Source: Opitutaceae bacterium
GTDB lineage: Bacteria; Verrucomicrobiota; Verrucomicrobiia; Opitutales; Opitutaceae
Length of the DNA: 64,000 bases
Assembly: GCA_015075305.1 (NCBI GenBank)
Contig: JABTUS010000008.1
Location: 1 to 64,000, forward strand
Direction of reading: 5' to 3'
Shown here: one piece after another, positions 9,601-17,274 of the stretch
Layout: each line of letters starts with the position of its first letter
Position numbering within the stretch: the first letter of the stretch is position 1
The notes under the pieces: generated by a model
What the model was told of the DNA's origin: nothing
Seen by the model: only the letters and a program-made list of their open reading frames with translations
The model's database searches: none
Translations under genes and position numbers: made by a program

Positions 9601-10246
9601 AGGCGGTGGGTGCGGAATTGGTGTTCGGATTCACGATCTGGATCGTGTACCAGCCGCTGTCGCCCGTGTTGCCGGCCTGATCGTCCACCACCCCCCGAAG
9701 CACCCATGTCGTTGGAGAGGTCGGCGTCGTGAGCGTCACGCTGTTGCTGTAGGAACCACCCGAGATTGTCCATGAAGCCCAGGGAAATGAGTCTCCCTGG
9801 CTCATGAGGTTCACATGGTTCAGGTCGCCATCGGCGTCGCTCGCCGAGAGACTGATCGTGATCTGCGACCCTGTGTACGCGGTGAGGACGCCGTTCGCCT
9901 GAGTGATGCCTGAGCCCGGCGAGAACTGGATCGCGGGTGGTGTGCTGCCGCCCGATGCGAGCGACAATGAAATGCTCGAATACCACGATCCATAGCTGTA
10001 GGTGGTCACCCCGTTGGCGGTCGATCCGGTGTAGCTGCTTTGTCCGGGAAGCGAGGTGACTGTGATCAGAGCAGTCTGGCCGGGTGCGATGAGCCCCGCG
10101 TGCACGGCGGCAGTCGCAATGTTGCTGTCATGAGTATAGACGCCGGTGCCCCAGACGATGCCGGTGGTTGCTCCGGTGACGGTCACGTCGTAACCGAATA
10201 CACGGGTGGCAAGGGCGAAAACGAGCGCAAGGATCCTGAGTTTCAT
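6509..10246 (-). CDS. N-terminal part of the SpvB/RHS protein (LCCL, PKD, discoidin-like, SpvB), frameshifted at its end
   Basis: 1,245-residue frame, but only about the first 1,152 residues are genuine. After YPPLP (near 6790) it runs into an out-of-frame Thr/Pro/Arg-rich tail, while the correct continuation FDYEDNAYGWTLANQYSPAY lies in the frame of the downstream CDS. Modules in order: signal peptide (about 1-18); LCCL-like domain (20-97, VWGTGVYTHDSNIATAAVHAG); PKD-like domain (about 215-300); discoidin/F5-8C-like domain (about 305-440); repeat-type beta domains (to about 780); an Asp-rich thrombospondin-3-like linker (DNDSDGLPNGWES); and an SpvB domain (about 865-1145, with GIAGFGWSLSG). 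It is the first half of one protein of about 3,020 residues. Start chosen at the ATG before a clear signal peptide, 17 nt after the upstream gene. Confidence 0.88.
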   Translation of the reverse strand: MKLRILALVFALATRVFGYDVTVTGATTGIVWGTGVYTHDSNIATAAVHAGLIAPGQTALITVTSLPGQSSYTGSTANGVTTYSYGSWYSSISLSLASGGSTPPAIQFSPGSGITQANGVLTAYTGSQITISLSASDADGDLNHVNLMSQGDSFPWASWTISGGSYSNSVTLTTPTSPTTWVLRGVVDDQAGNTGDSGWYTIQIVNPNTNSAPTASISGPASLTTGQDGTWNYSASDSNANLYRWRQVIAGVPQAWSYISGGSASSSLTMSFVSAGTHTITIEVEDSNGATGTASTSVVVTAPPATSLPYTVSSSYAAHYTYPALAPNYTYLTDGLHDNSYGYASDTAAANWLMADFGSAKRITKVHVGGGMLAGWAWASDYSDGSILQYSSDGTNWSTAYTFSTGYSKTGTSVSIDIVARYWRLYRTSWFGTTEFRFEGTAVSQPSHTISVVNGTSSGQSSVTATEGTVFPITANPPPAGQLFSQWTKSGPGTLAVSTSASTNFTVGNGAATLTANYAANTAPTASIGASGATTIAAGSTATILYSSSDSTSNLSQWRVSLLPNSANWTPIAGGSQSAQFNYTFPTAGAYTFKLEVVDTLGASATAQLTFTVQSQVSVTPNPVAPGQTVTVSYTGAPTTSSWLGIYSSSGSDTSPIKSGSVPSAGSGSVNFAVDSLLPPGTYNARLFQATGGYVKLGTSGNFTVQAAATYSLTVNGGTGSASGLSANAQVAIQATPPAGMAFSHWSKSSADGGYFFNAYSPSTSYALNGASAVVQANFTTNTDPNADNDSDGLPNGWESSYGLNPASASDALLDPDNDGLNNLAEYNLGTSPLIYNPGAAESGPLAKPAGWAVANTANTQVVGATVGQASVDASGAFTYSIPLWTTPGSSGMEPKVALNYSSQSGNGIAGFGWSLSGVSAITRGPQSKVIDGANRGASLTAADRFYLDGQRLVLVAGIHGAPNSEYRTEIDSISRIVANGSAGSGPASFTVYTKAGLILQFGQTADSALDAMSSGAGEAAPTPRAEKVSWHVNRITDTTGSFMTFEYEEDAVQGSHRLHRINYTGNGGIAPYASLRFEYEARPDWSQGYFAGSPLSNTVRLKTVKSYFGESVARTYTLNYRVNSGTQLYTNRSILTSLVETGSDGKSYPPLPSITRTTPTAGPSRTSTRPPTTSPTTPTRDARQARALWISTATVASTSSPGATAWESIWPNATPAPAGSTTPTISCRTRSRFQIRHWTLGDAL

Positions 10247-10263
10247 GGCGGTCCTTGTGTGGG

Positions 10264-11448
10264 TCAGAGGTTTTCCGACGCGCCGCCGTGCCTGCGCTGG
10301 CTTCGCTCGAAGAACAAACTCTGAAGCAGGGGATCCGCCTCAATCCGGCGGACGGCCTCCCCGGGAATCTTCTCCCGGGCGACCGCCCAGAGGATTCCCT
10401 CGAAATCGTTTCGCGTCATTGTGGCCACCACAGACTCCCGCCTTGCCTGTCCCTTTGCCGGCGCCTGTTCGATGACGATCCTTGCCTGATCGAGTCCCCC
10501 CGAAAGAAAGAGCAGCGAACAGGCCTGGAAGTACCAGAGCCTTTCCTCGGGCTCGTCCTTGGCGGATTTGCGGTTGCCGGCGACCCGGGTCAACTTGAGC
10601 TCGGGTATGTCCGCGGAAAAATCGAGATTTGCTGCAACGCGCGCTTTGTGGGACGCGATGAATCGTTCGAGACGCCCCTGCGCGAGCACGGCGCGTTGGG
10701 GGAAGGTGGGCCTTGGGTCCGAACGCGATCCCAGGGACCAAACCATGCGCATGGCGTTGAGGTGCCCGCCGCGCTCCAAGGTGACATCGTCGCCGACTAT
10801 CCAACCGTCAACGCGGCTTTGAGACTGGAGGCGAACGGTGCTCTCGGGCGCATAGACCGAACCGTAGACGCGCGCCTTTGGGCCGACCGTGAACGCACGG
10901 CCGGAGATTCGCAGATCGAGCCATCCCGGCAGATCCTCGCGCCCTATCACACCGTCCAGTTTGTCGAAGCCATCAGTGGTCAATGTCACCGGGCCCGCAA
11001 GGTCGATGCTTGCCCCCGCCAGCAACTCGATCGCTGAAAAGTCATATCGCGCGGGCTTTGTTGCTCCCGCTTCGCCAAGCACCACGCGGCTGCCTTGGAC
11101 AACCAGTCTGCCGTAGGCTCCGGGAGGCAGGTTCACGGGCTCGAAGGCAAACCTGATCGTTATGTCTCCTGCCGATGCAAAGTCTCCCTTGCCAATCGGG
11201 TCGTTTCCGGAGATCGCGAGCACACGCTTGCCCGCGGCCTTTTTGGCGCGTGCCAGCTTGGGAATCGCCTGAACTGCTGCCTCCTCACCTGCCTTCGAAA
11301 GACTTGCGCCACCCTGGAGCGTGCCTTCCACGACAAGCCGGTTTCGCGCGATGATCCCGGTTTCCGACTGGCCCCTTGCACTTGGAAGAAATGTGGCGAA
11401 GCCGAGTACGGCGACGATCAAGCTGGAGATGCAGGCAGCGGGATTCAT
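10264..11448 (-). CDS. Secreted surface-like protein of unknown function, first gene of the RHS operon
   Basis: 394 residues from the ATG at 11446-11448, chosen because it opens a signal peptide (MNPAACISSLIVAVLGFATF, cleavage near ARGQ). The frame stays open upstream to 11724, but that extension is Ser/Arg-rich and unconvincing. The middle (about 90-200) contains repetitive beta-helix-like segments with GSVYAPESTVRLQSQS and DGWIVGDDVTLERGG, the look of bactofilin or 'choice-of-anchor A' type surface proteins. The C-terminal third is helical and charged. It ends 17 nt before the RHS start on the same strand, so co-transcription is likely and a role in secretion or display of the RHS protein is possible. 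No family assigned with confidence. Confidence 0.7.
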   Translation of the reverse strand: MNPAACISSLIVAVLGFATFLPSARGQSETGIIARNRLVVEGTLQGGASLSKAGEEAAVQAIPKLARAKKAAGKRVLAISGNDPIGKGDFASAGDITIRFAFEPVNLPPGAYGRLVVQGSRVVLGEAGATKPARYDFSAIELLAGASIDLAGPVTLTTDGFDKLDGVIGREDLPGWLDLRISGRAFTVGPKARVYGSVYAPESTVRLQSQSRVDGWIVGDDVTLERGGHLNAMRMVWSLGSRSDPRPTFPQRAVLAQGRLERFIASHKARVAANLDFSADIPELKLTRVAGNRKSAKDEPEERLWYFQACSLLFLSGGLDQARIVIEQAPAKGQARRESVVATMTRNDFEGILWAVAREKIPGEAVRRIEADPLLQSLFFERSQRRHGGASENL

Positions 11449-11889
11449 GGGTTGGTGCAGTGGAAAATTTGCGGATGCGCGTTCAAGATTGCTGGAGCGG
11501 GCGGACGAAAGGCGCAGGGATGCCGAGGCTGGATTCTGCGGAAAACTCGAATGCGACATTGGGTGAAAGCTTCCCGGTCGCGTCGGGGTATTCGGAAATT
11601 CTGATCCAAAAACAGAAATGGTCCTTGCTGTGGAAAGTCGTGAAGTCGTGTGCATGAAATCGAACGCAGTTCGTCTCATCTCGTTACGCCCCTGCGGGCG
11701 TCGCCGATTCACCCCGTGTCGCATTTTTTGAAATGCGGAGAAGACCTATTACCACAACGTCCTGGCTGAATTAGCGGCCCGCATAGGCCGCTCGAGCCAA
11801 TTGACTCCGACCGGTGATGTCCCGCCATTCAGGACCGACCCGTTCCAGCCATCTCGGGCTGGGGCGGAGTCGCGTTAGCGTTTGAGGCT
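11449..11889. other. Intergenic region with two stem-loops
   Basis: No convincing gene is seen. The segment separates the minus-strand RHS operon from the plus-strand XRE gene and should hold divergent promoters; no clear -35/-10 pair could be picked. Two perfect 6-bp stems with 6-nt loops are present: GCGGCC/GGCCGC at 11774-11791 and CCAGCC/GGCTGG at 11845-11862. Neither is followed by a T-tract, so they are not called terminators. Confidence 0.5.
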
Positions 11890-11905
11890 GGTACAAAATT
11901 GTACC
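11890..11905. promoter_or_regulatory. Palindromic operator of the XRE regulator
   Basis: GGTACAAAATTGTACC is a perfect inverted repeat of 7-bp arms around AA. It lies 11 bp before the preferred GTG start of the XRE gene and covers the alternative TTG start at 11899. XRE-family antitoxins commonly bind such palindromes over their own promoter; autorepression is inferred. Confidence 0.7.
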
Positions 11906-11916
11906 ATCTTCAACCC

Positions 11917-12267
11917 GTGCCGATTTCCACCGCCACGTCCCGAGACCTCGAACTCAAGCGGTCGCTGACCGTTTCGATTCAAAAGAAGATGGCTGAGGAC
12001 AATCTCTCCATCAGCGCGCTGGCCGCACGCATGGGCACCGGCCGCACCGCCGTGCGGCGTATTCTCGATGCCAAAAACACCTCCATCACCTTTCGTTCCG
12101 TAAGCCGCATCGCTCAAGCGGTCGGTCTGCAAATCAGACTCATCGCCGAGCCTGTGTCTCCCCGCGATTTGGGTAAACTCGCGCATCGGCTGGCGAAAAG
12201 CAACAACCGCGCAGAGTCATCCAAACTAGCCGCTCAAATCACCGAGGGTTTCTACGCGGGCTCTTGA
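11917..12267 (+). CDS. XRE-family HTH regulator, antitoxin-like
   Basis: 116 residues from GTG 11917. A TTG at 11899 would add six residues but lies inside the operator palindrome. The core (about 25-80) is a helix-turn-helix: LSISALAARMGTGRTAVRRI, then SITFRSVSRIAQAVGLQI, as in HigA-like antitoxins and the XRE/MqsA group. The C-terminal tail is charged and helical. The stop codon overlaps the next start (TGATG), so it is coupled to the frameshifted partner at 12267-12508. Probable role: DNA-binding, autoregulated component of a two-gene module. Whether the module is toxin-antitoxin is not shown by the sequence. Confidence 0.8.
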   Translation: MPISTATSRDLELKRSLTVSIQKKMAEDNLSISALAARMGTGRTAVRRILDAKNTSITFRSVSRIAQAVGLQIRLIAEPVSPRDLGKLAHRLAKSNNRAESSKLAAQITEGFYAGS

Positions 12268-12508
12268 TGCTGAAAGTTCAGCGCAAAGACATTTTCCGCG
12301 CACTCTTCGCTCACTTGTTGCAGCGGATCGAAGATCGCAACATCAATGCGGAGGCCTCAAGTCTTTCGCGGCTTGGCTCGACACCCATCCTGGAGTGCCC
12401 GACGGCAACTGGTTCAAGCGCTTTCCCAGCATGAGCGTCTGCGGCAAGGGCACCCTCGTTAAAACCTTCCTGACGCCTTCCCAAGTCCCGCTCGGAAATG
12501 AACTCTAG
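12267..12508 (+). pseudogene. Frameshifted small partner gene of the XRE regulator
   Basis: The ATG at 12267 overlaps the XRE stop by one base. The first frame reads MLKVQRKDIFRALFAHLLQR and so on to about 12345, then loses coding character and stops at about codon 56. Moving one frame near 12345-12352 restores a sensible C-terminus: LKSFAAWLDTHPGVPDGNW, then TLVKTFLTPSQVPLGNEL and a TAG at 12506-12508. One missing base would give an intact protein of about 80 residues. The family is not recognised. Either a one-base deletion inactivated it, or there is a sequence error. Confidence 0.6.
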
Positions 12509-12559
12509 CCCGGGGGAATGCCTTGACCAACGAAGGCTGACCTGCCCCCTCGGCTTGGT

Positions 12560-12726
12560 CCCTGCCCTGGTCGCAGTACCCGAGTGGGAGAGCGTGTTGT
12601 TTTCGCGCGCCACGTACTGCTTGAGCGCATTGGCCGTATAGTCGTCGCGCAGCCCGCTCACGCCGGTGCTGTTGGACCACTGCCGGTTGCCGATGGAATC
12701 GTAGGCGTATTCATGGCCACTTGGGA
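12560..12726 (-). pseudogene. RHS-repeat fragment
   Basis: The minus strand reads GHEYAYDSIGNRQWSNSTG and then DDYTANALKQYVARENNTL, a typical YD/RHS repeat. It has no start codon and no RHS core, and merges downstream into sequence antisense to the partner gene. It is a decayed fragment of another RHS gene or an orphan repeat, next to a stray IS481-type end. Borders are approximate. Confidence 0.65.
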
Positions 12727-12780
12727 TTAAATAATGCGAAAAGTGAAGTTTGACTCCTTTGGCTTGGGAGACCCGAAAGT

Positions 12781-12829
12781 GTAACCCATGTCCCCGGACA
12801 GTTTGTTACCTATGTCCCCGGATCATACC
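12781..12829. repeat. Second IS481-type end, without a transposase
   Basis: Units GTAACCCATGTCCCCGG (12781-12797) and GTTACCTATGTCCCCGG (12805-12821), then ATCATACC. Spacing and octamer match the 644-692 end and the orientation is the same. An attached transposase gene would lie to the left, but only RHS debris and the XRE module are there, so this is a solo or truncated end. The 200 bp between it and the NIPSNAP gene hold nothing recognisable. Confidence 0.6.
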
Positions 12830-13035
12830 ACCTGGCGGAGCAGACGACGATGCGCTTCCTCCACGGAAATGCCTGCCTCAGCAGCTCAACTGCGGAGTCG
12901 CTGAATCACTTCAGTCTCAACATTGCGGACGATCAGTTGTGCCATGGTTGCCTGGCTGATGGTGGCGGCGGGTGGCTTTGCGAGTCATGGTGTGCCGTAT
13001 CGATTGCATTTCCCGGCGGCGCGTTTCGCCACGCT

Positions 13036-13884
13036 TCAGATCATGGAATACGGCTTGGGCGTGAGGAAGCGCGACGTGTTTCTTGAGGTGTTGTCGGCGT
13101 ACTGGGGGAGGCGCTTGAGCTTGTCCCAGCGCGGATCGGCGAAGAATGCCTTCCAGTGCTCGAGATGCGATGCCAGATCGGGGGCGCTGGTCATGTATCG
13201 GAGGTGGGGTAGGTCGGGGCCCGCGAGCGCCTGGCCGAAGAAGACGGGGGACATGTTCAGGTCGCGCATGATCTCCGTTTCGCCTTCGTCGAACATCGCG
13301 ATCTTGCTGAGGGCCTTGAGTTCGCTGTGACTCTCGTAGTCGCGCATCTCGAATATTCGTCCGGGTGCGCGGGTGCGGGAGAAGGCCGGGAGTTCGAGCC
13401 GCGGCAGACTCTTGAACGCGAGCAGGAGCCAGGTGTCGATCCGCTCAAAGGCCGGGCTCGATTTCGGCGTCAGGAGATAGGCGGCACCGGCCTTCTGCAC
13501 CGACAGATCGGTGTTGAGCGTGGTGGAGACCTTGACGAATGAATCGAGGCTGGCGTGTGGAATCAGCACCCAAACGGGTGAATTCGGCAGAGGCCTTGAA
13601 GTGGCCGCGGACTTGTCCACCTCCAATTCCGTGAATGCCCCCACGGTTCGGATGCCGAGTCGCTCGAGCGCCGGCAGCATCGCGTGTTCGAGGTAGCGGT
13701 CGAGCAGCGCCGGATCGGCATTGGCTTTCAGGCGCGAGCCGGCGGCCAGTCTGTAGCATCGCAGTTCGTAGTACTCGCGTCCGGGTGCGGGCGACGCATC
13801 GGCGGCCTGAAGCGAGGCGCCGAGCGACGCCGATGCGGTGGCGGCAAGGGATGTTTTCAAAAAGGTGCGGCGGGGAGTATTCAT
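13036..13884 (-). CDS. NIPSNAP family protein with Tat-type signal
   Basis: 282 residues. The N-terminus RRTFLKTSLAATASASLG is a twin-arginine-type signal, so export in folded form is likely. Two NIPSNAP/ferredoxin-like alpha-beta modules follow: one starting YYELRCYRLAAGSR (about 38-140) and a second starting IFEMRDYESHSE (about 178-275). Each begins with the family's 'YELRxY' strand. NIPSNAP proteins of Verrucomicrobiota and Planctomycetota often lie in polysaccharide utilisation loci, but their biochemical role is not established. It is the last gene of the sulfatase-GH2-NIPSNAP run, 181 nt after the GH2 stop. Confidence 0.88.
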   Translation of the reverse strand: MNTPRRTFLKTSLAATASASLGASLQAADASPAPGREYYELRCYRLAAGSRLKANADPALLDRYLEHAMLPALERLGIRTVGAFTELEVDKSAATSRPLPNSPVWVLIPHASLDSFVKVSTTLNTDLSVQKAGAAYLLTPKSSPAFERIDTWLLLAFKSLPRLELPAFSRTRAPGRIFEMRDYESHSELKALSKIAMFDEGETEIMRDLNMSPVFFGQALAGPDLPHLRYMTSAPDLASHLEHWKAFFADPRWDKLKRLPQYADNTSRNTSRFLTPKPYSMI

Positions 13885-14065
13885 GGAGGTTTGGCTACAA
13901 GTGGTGTTTTAGTCCACGGGACGCAACCTTCCTTGTGCCCTGCGGAGTCCGGTCGCGTGCGCGCTCACGCATAAATCATCCGCCACCAGATTGATTCCTG
14001 TCGAGTTTGCGCCGAGGCAGCCTCTTCCTCGGCGAAACTTTGAAGGCTGTCATTGAGGCCTGGGT

Positions 14066-17000
14066 TCAGGGCTGCTGTCCAAGGTGAAAAACAACAGACC
14101 CCTCCTGGCGGCCCGTCACCTTTGCCGGCTGGCATTGCGGACCCGAGCGGCTGGCGGGGTGCATCTTTGAGCCCATGCCAGGAATCGCCTGGAGGATGGA
14201 GAAATCTCCCGAGGGGAAATCGATGGTTGTATTGGGATGTCCAATACGCGGTGTGCCCACGCGCAGGTACGGATAGGGGATTGCCGGAGCCACCGTCAGG
14301 GTGCCGGTCGAGATCGCCAGCTCCGCCCATCGAATGCCGGCGAAGTAGCCCTGGAATTCGGGATAATTCCAGGTCTCACCCGGTCGCTGCACTGTGTTTA
14401 CGGTTTCGTGCAGACCCAGCGAGATGCCGCGGAGGCGGTTCTTCCAGACGCGCGTCGGTCCCTGTCCCCACCAGCGCATCGAACGCATCGTTTCCTCAGG
14501 AAGGTCGAAAGTAATCCCGTGATAAAGGAAGTCCCCGTCGAGATCATACGCGTAGTCGAGTCGCAGTGAACCGTTCGCGAGCAGTGTCCATCGCGTCCTT
14601 GCTAGTCCTGATGGACCATCCTTGACCTCCACCCACGCGGAGGCCTGAGCGGACGCGGGATCGCGATCGATGCCATGCGTGATCGTCGCTGGCTCAGCTG
14701 TGAGGGCCGGGAATCGATCGGCCTCGTATCCGATGCGGAATGTCTTGAGCTCCGGTTTTGCGCCATCGAAACGCCAGATGTTCCTGAGGCGGACTGCTGC
14801 GACGATTTGCGGCGGAAATGCGTACGCCTTTCCGTCGTTGGGGCGTCGCGACGAGTCGAAAAGCGTGCGCCAGGTTTGTCGATCAGGGCTCACCTCCAGC
14901 ACGAAGCCTGCGTAGGCGGCGCTTCCCTTCAGATTTTCGATTTCTACTTCGATGATGCTGGCCAGGCCAGGCTTCGTCGGAACGAGCATGGGCTCGTCGC
15001 CTGCGATTGCCTCACAAGGCAGCCATTTCGCCGACTCCGCGGTCGATGGACGGGCGAAGGCAAGACGCGGGCCCTTGGAAAGCGGGAACGTTGTCCCCCT
15101 GAGTGAGAGGTGAACCAGTTCGCCGCTGATTGGGTTGAATGCCGCCCGGGTCTCACCATCTGTCAGCACTATACGATTCGCTTCACGGGTAACCGTAGGA
15201 TTGGGATGCGGCGTCCGGGCCGCCGCTGATGACAGGAGATTTTCGTACTCGGTGCTGGCTGAAGTTTCGACTGGCCAGACCGAGGTCCACAATTCTGCGC
15301 CGTCCGGGCCGGTTGCGGTCAGGGAAAGCGCGCTGGCGTCCCGCCAATTGCCGGGCAGATCGAGTTGGAGCCTGCCCGAGGACTGAGGGGGAACTGCAGG
15401 GGACGATGCGACTCCACGGGCGAGCGTTTGGAGTCTGCCGGCATCGAATTTCTGCAGGCTCCAGGTGAATCCGCACTTTTCCAGCGAGGTGAAATCGTAG
15501 CGATTGTGCACGGCGATTCCGCCGTTGAATGCGGAGTCAAGCTTCGGCGTGACGAATTGTACGGGCGACCAGATGTCGCGCACGGTGTAGTAGCTTCCCT
15601 CCTTTTCGAAATGCGGGCCGACAATGCCGTCCGCACCGTACGTGCTGTGAACGTCGAGTTTGCCGTCGAGGTCGGTTCGTCGGATGGCCTCGTCCGCGAA
15701 ATCCCAGATGAAGAGTCCGGCGCCGACCTTGGAGGATGAGATCGCCGTCCAGTAATCCTCCAATCCCGCGCCGCCGCCGCCGTCGTAAAGGGCGTGCAGG
15801 ACTTCCGTCGGCATGACGAGATGGGGTCCGCCGAGCAGCTTCATGAGGTGCGCGTAGTTCGTGTAGTGTCGCGTATCGACGCCCCCGTGGAGGTTCCAGG
15901 GGTGCAGCACCCGGCGCCGCTGCGGATCATAGAGGGAGAAATCACCGTCGAGTGCGGTGTTCCATCCGCCCTCGTTTCCATTGTCCCAGAACAGAATCGA
16001 CGGATGATTGACGTCGCGCTCGACCATTTCGCGGACAAGCAGGCGGCCGATCGGCGTGCCGTGGGCGTGCTGCCAGCCGCTCAACTCATCCAGCACGTAC
16101 AGGCCGAGTTCGTCGCAGGCCTCCAGAAACGCCTCGTCCGGCGGGTAGTGCGACATGCGCACGGCGTTCATGTTGAGCTGACGGAGCAGACGCGCGTCCT
16201 CGTAGCAGTTTTCCCGGGTGAGGGCGCGTCCGGTTTCCGGGCGGAAGCTGTGGCGGTTGACGCCCTTGAGCAGGATGCGGCGTCCATTGAGGAACAAGCC
16301 TTCGCCATCATGAACCTCGAATGTGCGAAAACCAATCCGTGTGTCGGTTTGGTGGAGCGGCGTCCCCGCTTCAATCAAGGTGGCGCGCAGCGTATAGAGG
16401 TGCGGAGTTTCCGCGGTCCACGGCTTGATGCCGGGGATTCTACCCTCGATGCGAATGCGTCCCGCTCCACCCGCGGGCAGGGGCTGCCTGAACGGAGCGC
16501 CGACTCGTTTTCCTTGCGCATCGAGGACCTCGCATTCGACCTCAAGCGGCGGCACGGAGGGTCCGTCGGTGCGGCCCTCGGAGGGAAAGCCGAGAGTGAT
16601 TTCGGCGATCAGTGTTCCATCGGCACGGGCATCCACGGCCAGGTGATCGATCGACTTCGCCGGTAGCGCCTCGAGGAAAACCGGACGGTAGATGCCGCCA
16701 AATACCCAGTAGTCTCCGCCGCGTTCAGCGCGGTCGGTAAGGGGATCGGCGCTTGCTTTCGAGACGTCGATTTCCAGCACGTTCTGATCGTCGTTCCCCT
16801 CGCTGAACTTGAGCAGATGCGTGACATCGTAGCGGAATCGCGTGAAGCCGCCCTGGTGTCGCGGACCGGCCGGCCTGCCATTGAGCTTCACGTCAGTGTC
16901 GGTCATCACGGCATCGAAGACCAGGTTGATGCGTCGTCCCCTCCATGCCGCGGGGACCTGAAAACGGGTGCGGTAGAGCCCGTGCTCACTGGACCTGTTT

Positions 17001-17251
17001 TCATCCTGTCCGTAGTTGTAGGAGCCGAAGCCCTGCTGCTCCCAGTTCGACGGAACCGGAATTGTGGTTTTCTCGCCCGCCCGGCGTCCACCCGTGACCT
17101 GGAAGTCCCAGGCGACGGCGTCGGATCGACCATGACCCGAGAGATACTGGCGCTCGGTGAGCGGAGGATTCGCCGAAGCGTGGGCGGGCGCGAAGGCCGA
17201 GAGGAGTACTGCTGCGAACAGCGCGCGATGATGAAGGACGGAAGGTTTCAC
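14066..17251 (-). CDS. Glycoside hydrolase family 2 protein, beta-galactosidase-like, secreted
   Basis: 1,061 residues from GTG 17251, chosen because it is followed by a signal peptide (VKPSVLHHRALFAAVLLSAF) and lies 23 nt after the sulfatase stop; the open frame to 17431 is an unlikely extension. Order: sugar-binding jelly-roll (about 35-220), immunoglobulin-like domain, then a TIM barrel with LLKGVNRHSFRPETG and MNAVRMSHYPPDEAF. The acid/base is Glu427 in DNGNEGG and the probable nucleophile Glu483 in MPTEVLHAL, followed by IWDFADEAIR. The long C-terminus contains beta-sandwich segments. Expected reaction: hydrolysis of beta-galactosides, or of another beta-glycoside. Pairing with a sulfatase suggests sulfated galactan-type substrates (inference). 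Confidence 0.9.
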   Translation of the reverse strand: MKPSVLHHRALFAAVLLSAFAPAHASANPPLTERQYLSGHGRSDAVAWDFQVTGGRRAGEKTTIPVPSNWEQQGFGSYNYGQDENRSSEHGLYRTRFQVPAAWRGRRINLVFDAVMTDTDVKLNGRPAGPRHQGGFTRFRYDVTHLLKFSEGNDDQNVLEIDVSKASADPLTDRAERGGDYWVFGGIYRPVFLEALPAKSIDHLAVDARADGTLIAEITLGFPSEGRTDGPSVPPLEVECEVLDAQGKRVGAPFRQPLPAGGAGRIRIEGRIPGIKPWTAETPHLYTLRATLIEAGTPLHQTDTRIGFRTFEVHDGEGLFLNGRRILLKGVNRHSFRPETGRALTRENCYEDARLLRQLNMNAVRMSHYPPDEAFLEACDELGLYVLDELSGWQHAHGTPIGRLLVREMVERDVNHPSILFWDNGNEGGWNTALDGDFSLYDPQRRRVLHPWNLHGGVDTRHYTNYAHLMKLLGGPHLVMPTEVLHALYDGGGGAGLEDYWTAISSSKVGAGLFIWDFADEAIRRTDLDGKLDVHSTYGADGIVGPHFEKEGSYYTVRDIWSPVQFVTPKLDSAFNGGIAVHNRYDFTSLEKCGFTWSLQKFDAGRLQTLARGVASSPAVPPQSSGRLQLDLPGNWRDASALSLTATGPDGAELWTSVWPVETSASTEYENLLSSAAARTPHPNPTVTREANRIVLTDGETRAAFNPISGELVHLSLRGTTFPLSKGPRLAFARPSTAESAKWLPCEAIAGDEPMLVPTKPGLASIIEVEIENLKGSAAYAGFVLEVSPDRQTWRTLFDSSRRPNDGKAYAFPPQIVAAVRLRNIWRFDGAKPELKTFRIGYEADRFPALTAEPATITHGIDRDPASAQASAWVEVKDGPSGLARTRWTLLANGSLRLDYAYDLDGDFLYHGITFDLPEETMRSMRWWGQGPTRVWKNRLRGISLGLHETVNTVQRPGETWNYPEFQGYFAGIRWAELAISTGTLTVAPAIPYPYLRVGTPRIGHPNTTIDFPSGDFSILQAIPGMGSKMHPASRSGPQCQPAKVTGRQEGSVVFHLGQQP

Positions 17252-17274
17252 GGAGGAGGCTTTTCCGGACCGGC

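Noticed and set aside
11774..11862. Two stem-loops considered as terminators
   Set aside because: 6-bp stems without T-tracts and not directly after a gene; reported only as structure in the gap.
12923..13330. A plus-strand frame beginning with a signal-peptide-like stretch
   Set aside because: Most of it is antisense to the NIPSNAP gene; the hydrophobic start is short and no family is evident.
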